A stretch of DNA of 64,000 bases from G963668345 sp965206025. GTDB taxonomy: Bacteria; Acidobacteriota; Terriglobia; Bryobacterales; UBA6623. Every line of letters starts with the position of its first letter. Position 1 is the first letter of the stretch. The notes under the pieces are model-generated. The model did no database searches and was not told the origin of the DNA. It saw nothing but the letters and a program-made list of their open reading frames with translations. Positions 62,507 to 64,000 of this stretch are shown piece after piece. The DNA lies in the NCBI GenBank assembly GCA_965206025.1, contig CBDBIU010000005.1:1922001-1986000 (forward strand), read 5' to 3'. The position numbers and the translations under genes were made by a program.

Positions 62507-64000
62507 TAGAACCACTGTCAAATCACGAGTGGCACTTTGCGCGGTCATTTCGCTATTGGCCCTCCTGTCCAGCACAGCCGCCGCCGAACCGCGGGGGAGG
62601 GATCGGGCAAGCTGCGGCAACCGCGTGAACAACACGATCAACAAGTTGCTGCAATGCGTCACGATCGAGGGCGTGCGCGCACACCAGGCGGCCTTCCAAG
62701 CCATCGCCGACGCCAACGGCGGAGTCCGTGCCGCGGGGACCCCGGGTTACGATCAGTCGGTGGCTTATTTGGCGGAAACGCTGGCTCAAGCCGGTTACGA
62801 AGTGGTTGTACAGCCGTTTCCTTACAACTCTTGGACCCAACTGGGGCCGTCCACGCTAGAACAAGCAGCTCCCGTCGCCGCGGTTTATACGGAGGACCTG
62901 GACTATCTCCTGATGAGACACACCGATGCGGGTGACGTTACGGCCGCCGTCACAGTCGTGGATGTCGATCTCGGACTTGGCAACGCGTCCACGAGCGGCT
63001 GCGAGGCCGCGGATTTCGCCGGATTTCCAGTGGGACACATCGCCCTGCTGCAACGAGGGGCCTGCGCATTTTGGGCTGAAGGCGGAAAATGCAGCCGCAG
63101 CCGGCGCCGTTGGAGCGATTATCTTCAACCAGGGCGATACGCCAGGGCGTTTTGGAGTGGTGGTCGCCGCTCTCTCCGCTGACTTCGGAGGCGGGATACC
63201 GGTTATGTTCGCTACTTACTACCTTGGCGAGGAGTGGGCTTCGACGGCGGGTCTGGTGCTCCATATGGCGGCGGACGTCGAACGCAGTGAAACGACCAGT
63301 TATAACGTTCTCGCCGAGACTGCGGATGGCGATCGGAACAACGCAGTGATGGCGGGCGCACACTTGGACTCCACCAATCGCGGCCCCGGCATACAAGACA
63401 ACGGTTCCGGCAGTGCGGCCATTCTTGAAACGGCGCTGGGGATGGCCAAGGTAAAGCCGCGCAACAAGGTGCGATTCGCGTGGTGGGGAGCCGAAGAGGC
63501 GGGCCTCATCGGGTCGACCTACTATGTCGACAACCTGTCCGAGGAGGAGCGGGAGCAGATTACGCTCTACCTGAACTTCGATATGATCGGCTCACCCAAC
63601 CACGTCTTCTTCATCTACGACGGCGATGACTCCGACGGCGTGGGCGCGGGGCCAGGGCCCGCGGGCTCGGAACAGATTGAGCAACTGTTTGAGCTCTACT
63701 ACACGACCCGAGGTGAAGCCTTCAAAGGTACTGATTTCTCAGGAAGGTCCGATTACGGTCCGTTCATCGCCGTTGGCATTCCCAGCGGTGGGATTTTCAC
63801 GGGCGCGGAGGACATCAAGACCGCCGAGGAAGCCGCCGCGTGGGGCGGTACGGCCGGCGAGCAGTACGACCCGTGTTATCATCTCGCCTGTGATACTTTT
63901 GACAACATCAACCTGGAGGCGTTGGACATCAACGCCGACGCGGTCGCTTTCGCCGTGCTCCAGTACGCGATGAACACCATATCACTTAACGGGCGGAAGG
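62499..64000 (+). CDS. Secreted M28-family zinc peptidase, frameshifted and 3' cut
   Basis: Exported aminopeptidase-like protein. Signal peptide residues about 8-30 (VALCAVISLLALLSSTAAA). A PA (protease-associated) insert follows (FAGFPVGHIALLQRGACAF). At 63067-63073 a TTTT run shifts the frame: with one T less, GACAFGLKAENAAAAGAVGA continues, then the M28 zinc site AGAHLDS, GIQDNGSGSAAILE, WWGAEEAGLIGS, NFDMIGSP and a C-terminal CYHLACDTFDNI. The frame is then open to the window end. So the reading is intact except for one homopolymer indel. The start ATG sits in the terminal repeat of the preceding element. Confidence 0.82.

Overview
The window is GC-rich bacterial chromosome with mostly housekeeping genes, cut up by many small mobile and repeated elements. 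Secreted DUF1501-like and PPC-domain proteins, two tandem type I glutamine synthetases, a Tad pilus set, an hslVU operon ending in a fibronectin-type lipoprotein, a hutI-like/ftcD pair and heptose-based sugar synthesis (rfaE2) suggest a Gram-negative, possibly Acidobacteriota-like organism. That placement is an inference from gene content; no rRNA or other decisive marker is present.

Layout. 1-3.7 kb: 3' end of a DUF1501 gene with a frameshift, a small DUF3592-like membrane protein, the first copy of a 456-bp MITE, and a RAYT transposase with six REP hairpins around it. 3.7-13.6 kb, minus strand: a lipid-metabolism cluster with acyl thioester reductase, ACP-acyl-AMP ligase-PlsC-like protein, PlsY, HAD-IB hydrolase, LarA-like protein, epimerase and lipid kinase. 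13.9-17.9 kb, minus strand: cpaB-tadA-tadB-tadC. 18.7-21.8 kb: two tandem glnA genes. 22.2-31.6 kb: PPC protein, HpcH/HpaI aldolase, MITE copy 2, di-haem peroxidase, ODP-like metallo-beta-lactamase-fold protein, methyltransferase and DUF3179 protein. 31.6-33.3 kb: an IS1380-type element. 33.6-36.9 kb: hutI-like gene lacking metal ligands, ftcD and a sialidase-like pseudogene. 37.1-41.7 kb: two direct copies of a 1572-bp DDE insertion sequence bracketing a cyclophilin lipoprotein gene; the second copy is split by MITE copy 3. 41.7-47.1 kb: ilv operon (promoter, leader peptide, attenuator, ilvB, ilvN, ilvC, cimA). 47.2-50.2 kb: hslV, hslU and a lipoprotein. 51-59 kb: fructose-6-phosphate aldolase, lone trpG, AAA+ ATPase, rfaE2, mfd and 3-hydroxyacyl-CoA dehydrogenase. 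59-64 kb: a decayed vapBC pair, a TPP enzyme, an SDR and an M28 peptidase that runs off the end.

How the genes work together. The ilvBNC-cimA set makes branched-chain amino acids, taking isoleucine through citramalate. Its leader reads as a textbook attenuator, with an Ile/Val/Leu-rich peptide, a two-part antiterminator and a terminator. The minus-strand lipid cluster has the parts to activate, carry and reduce a fatty acyl chain and to build and modify a glycerophospholipid; its product cannot be read from sequence.

The most distinctive feature is the number of non-coding mobile units: a 456-bp MITE present three times with perfect 8-bp target duplications, a RAYT/REP cluster with compensatory stem changes, 130-200-bp inverted-repeat elements sharing ends (one supplies a start codon), and 20-bp palindromes. 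Several genes carry frameshifts, two of them at homopolymers, so some may be sequencing or assembly errors.
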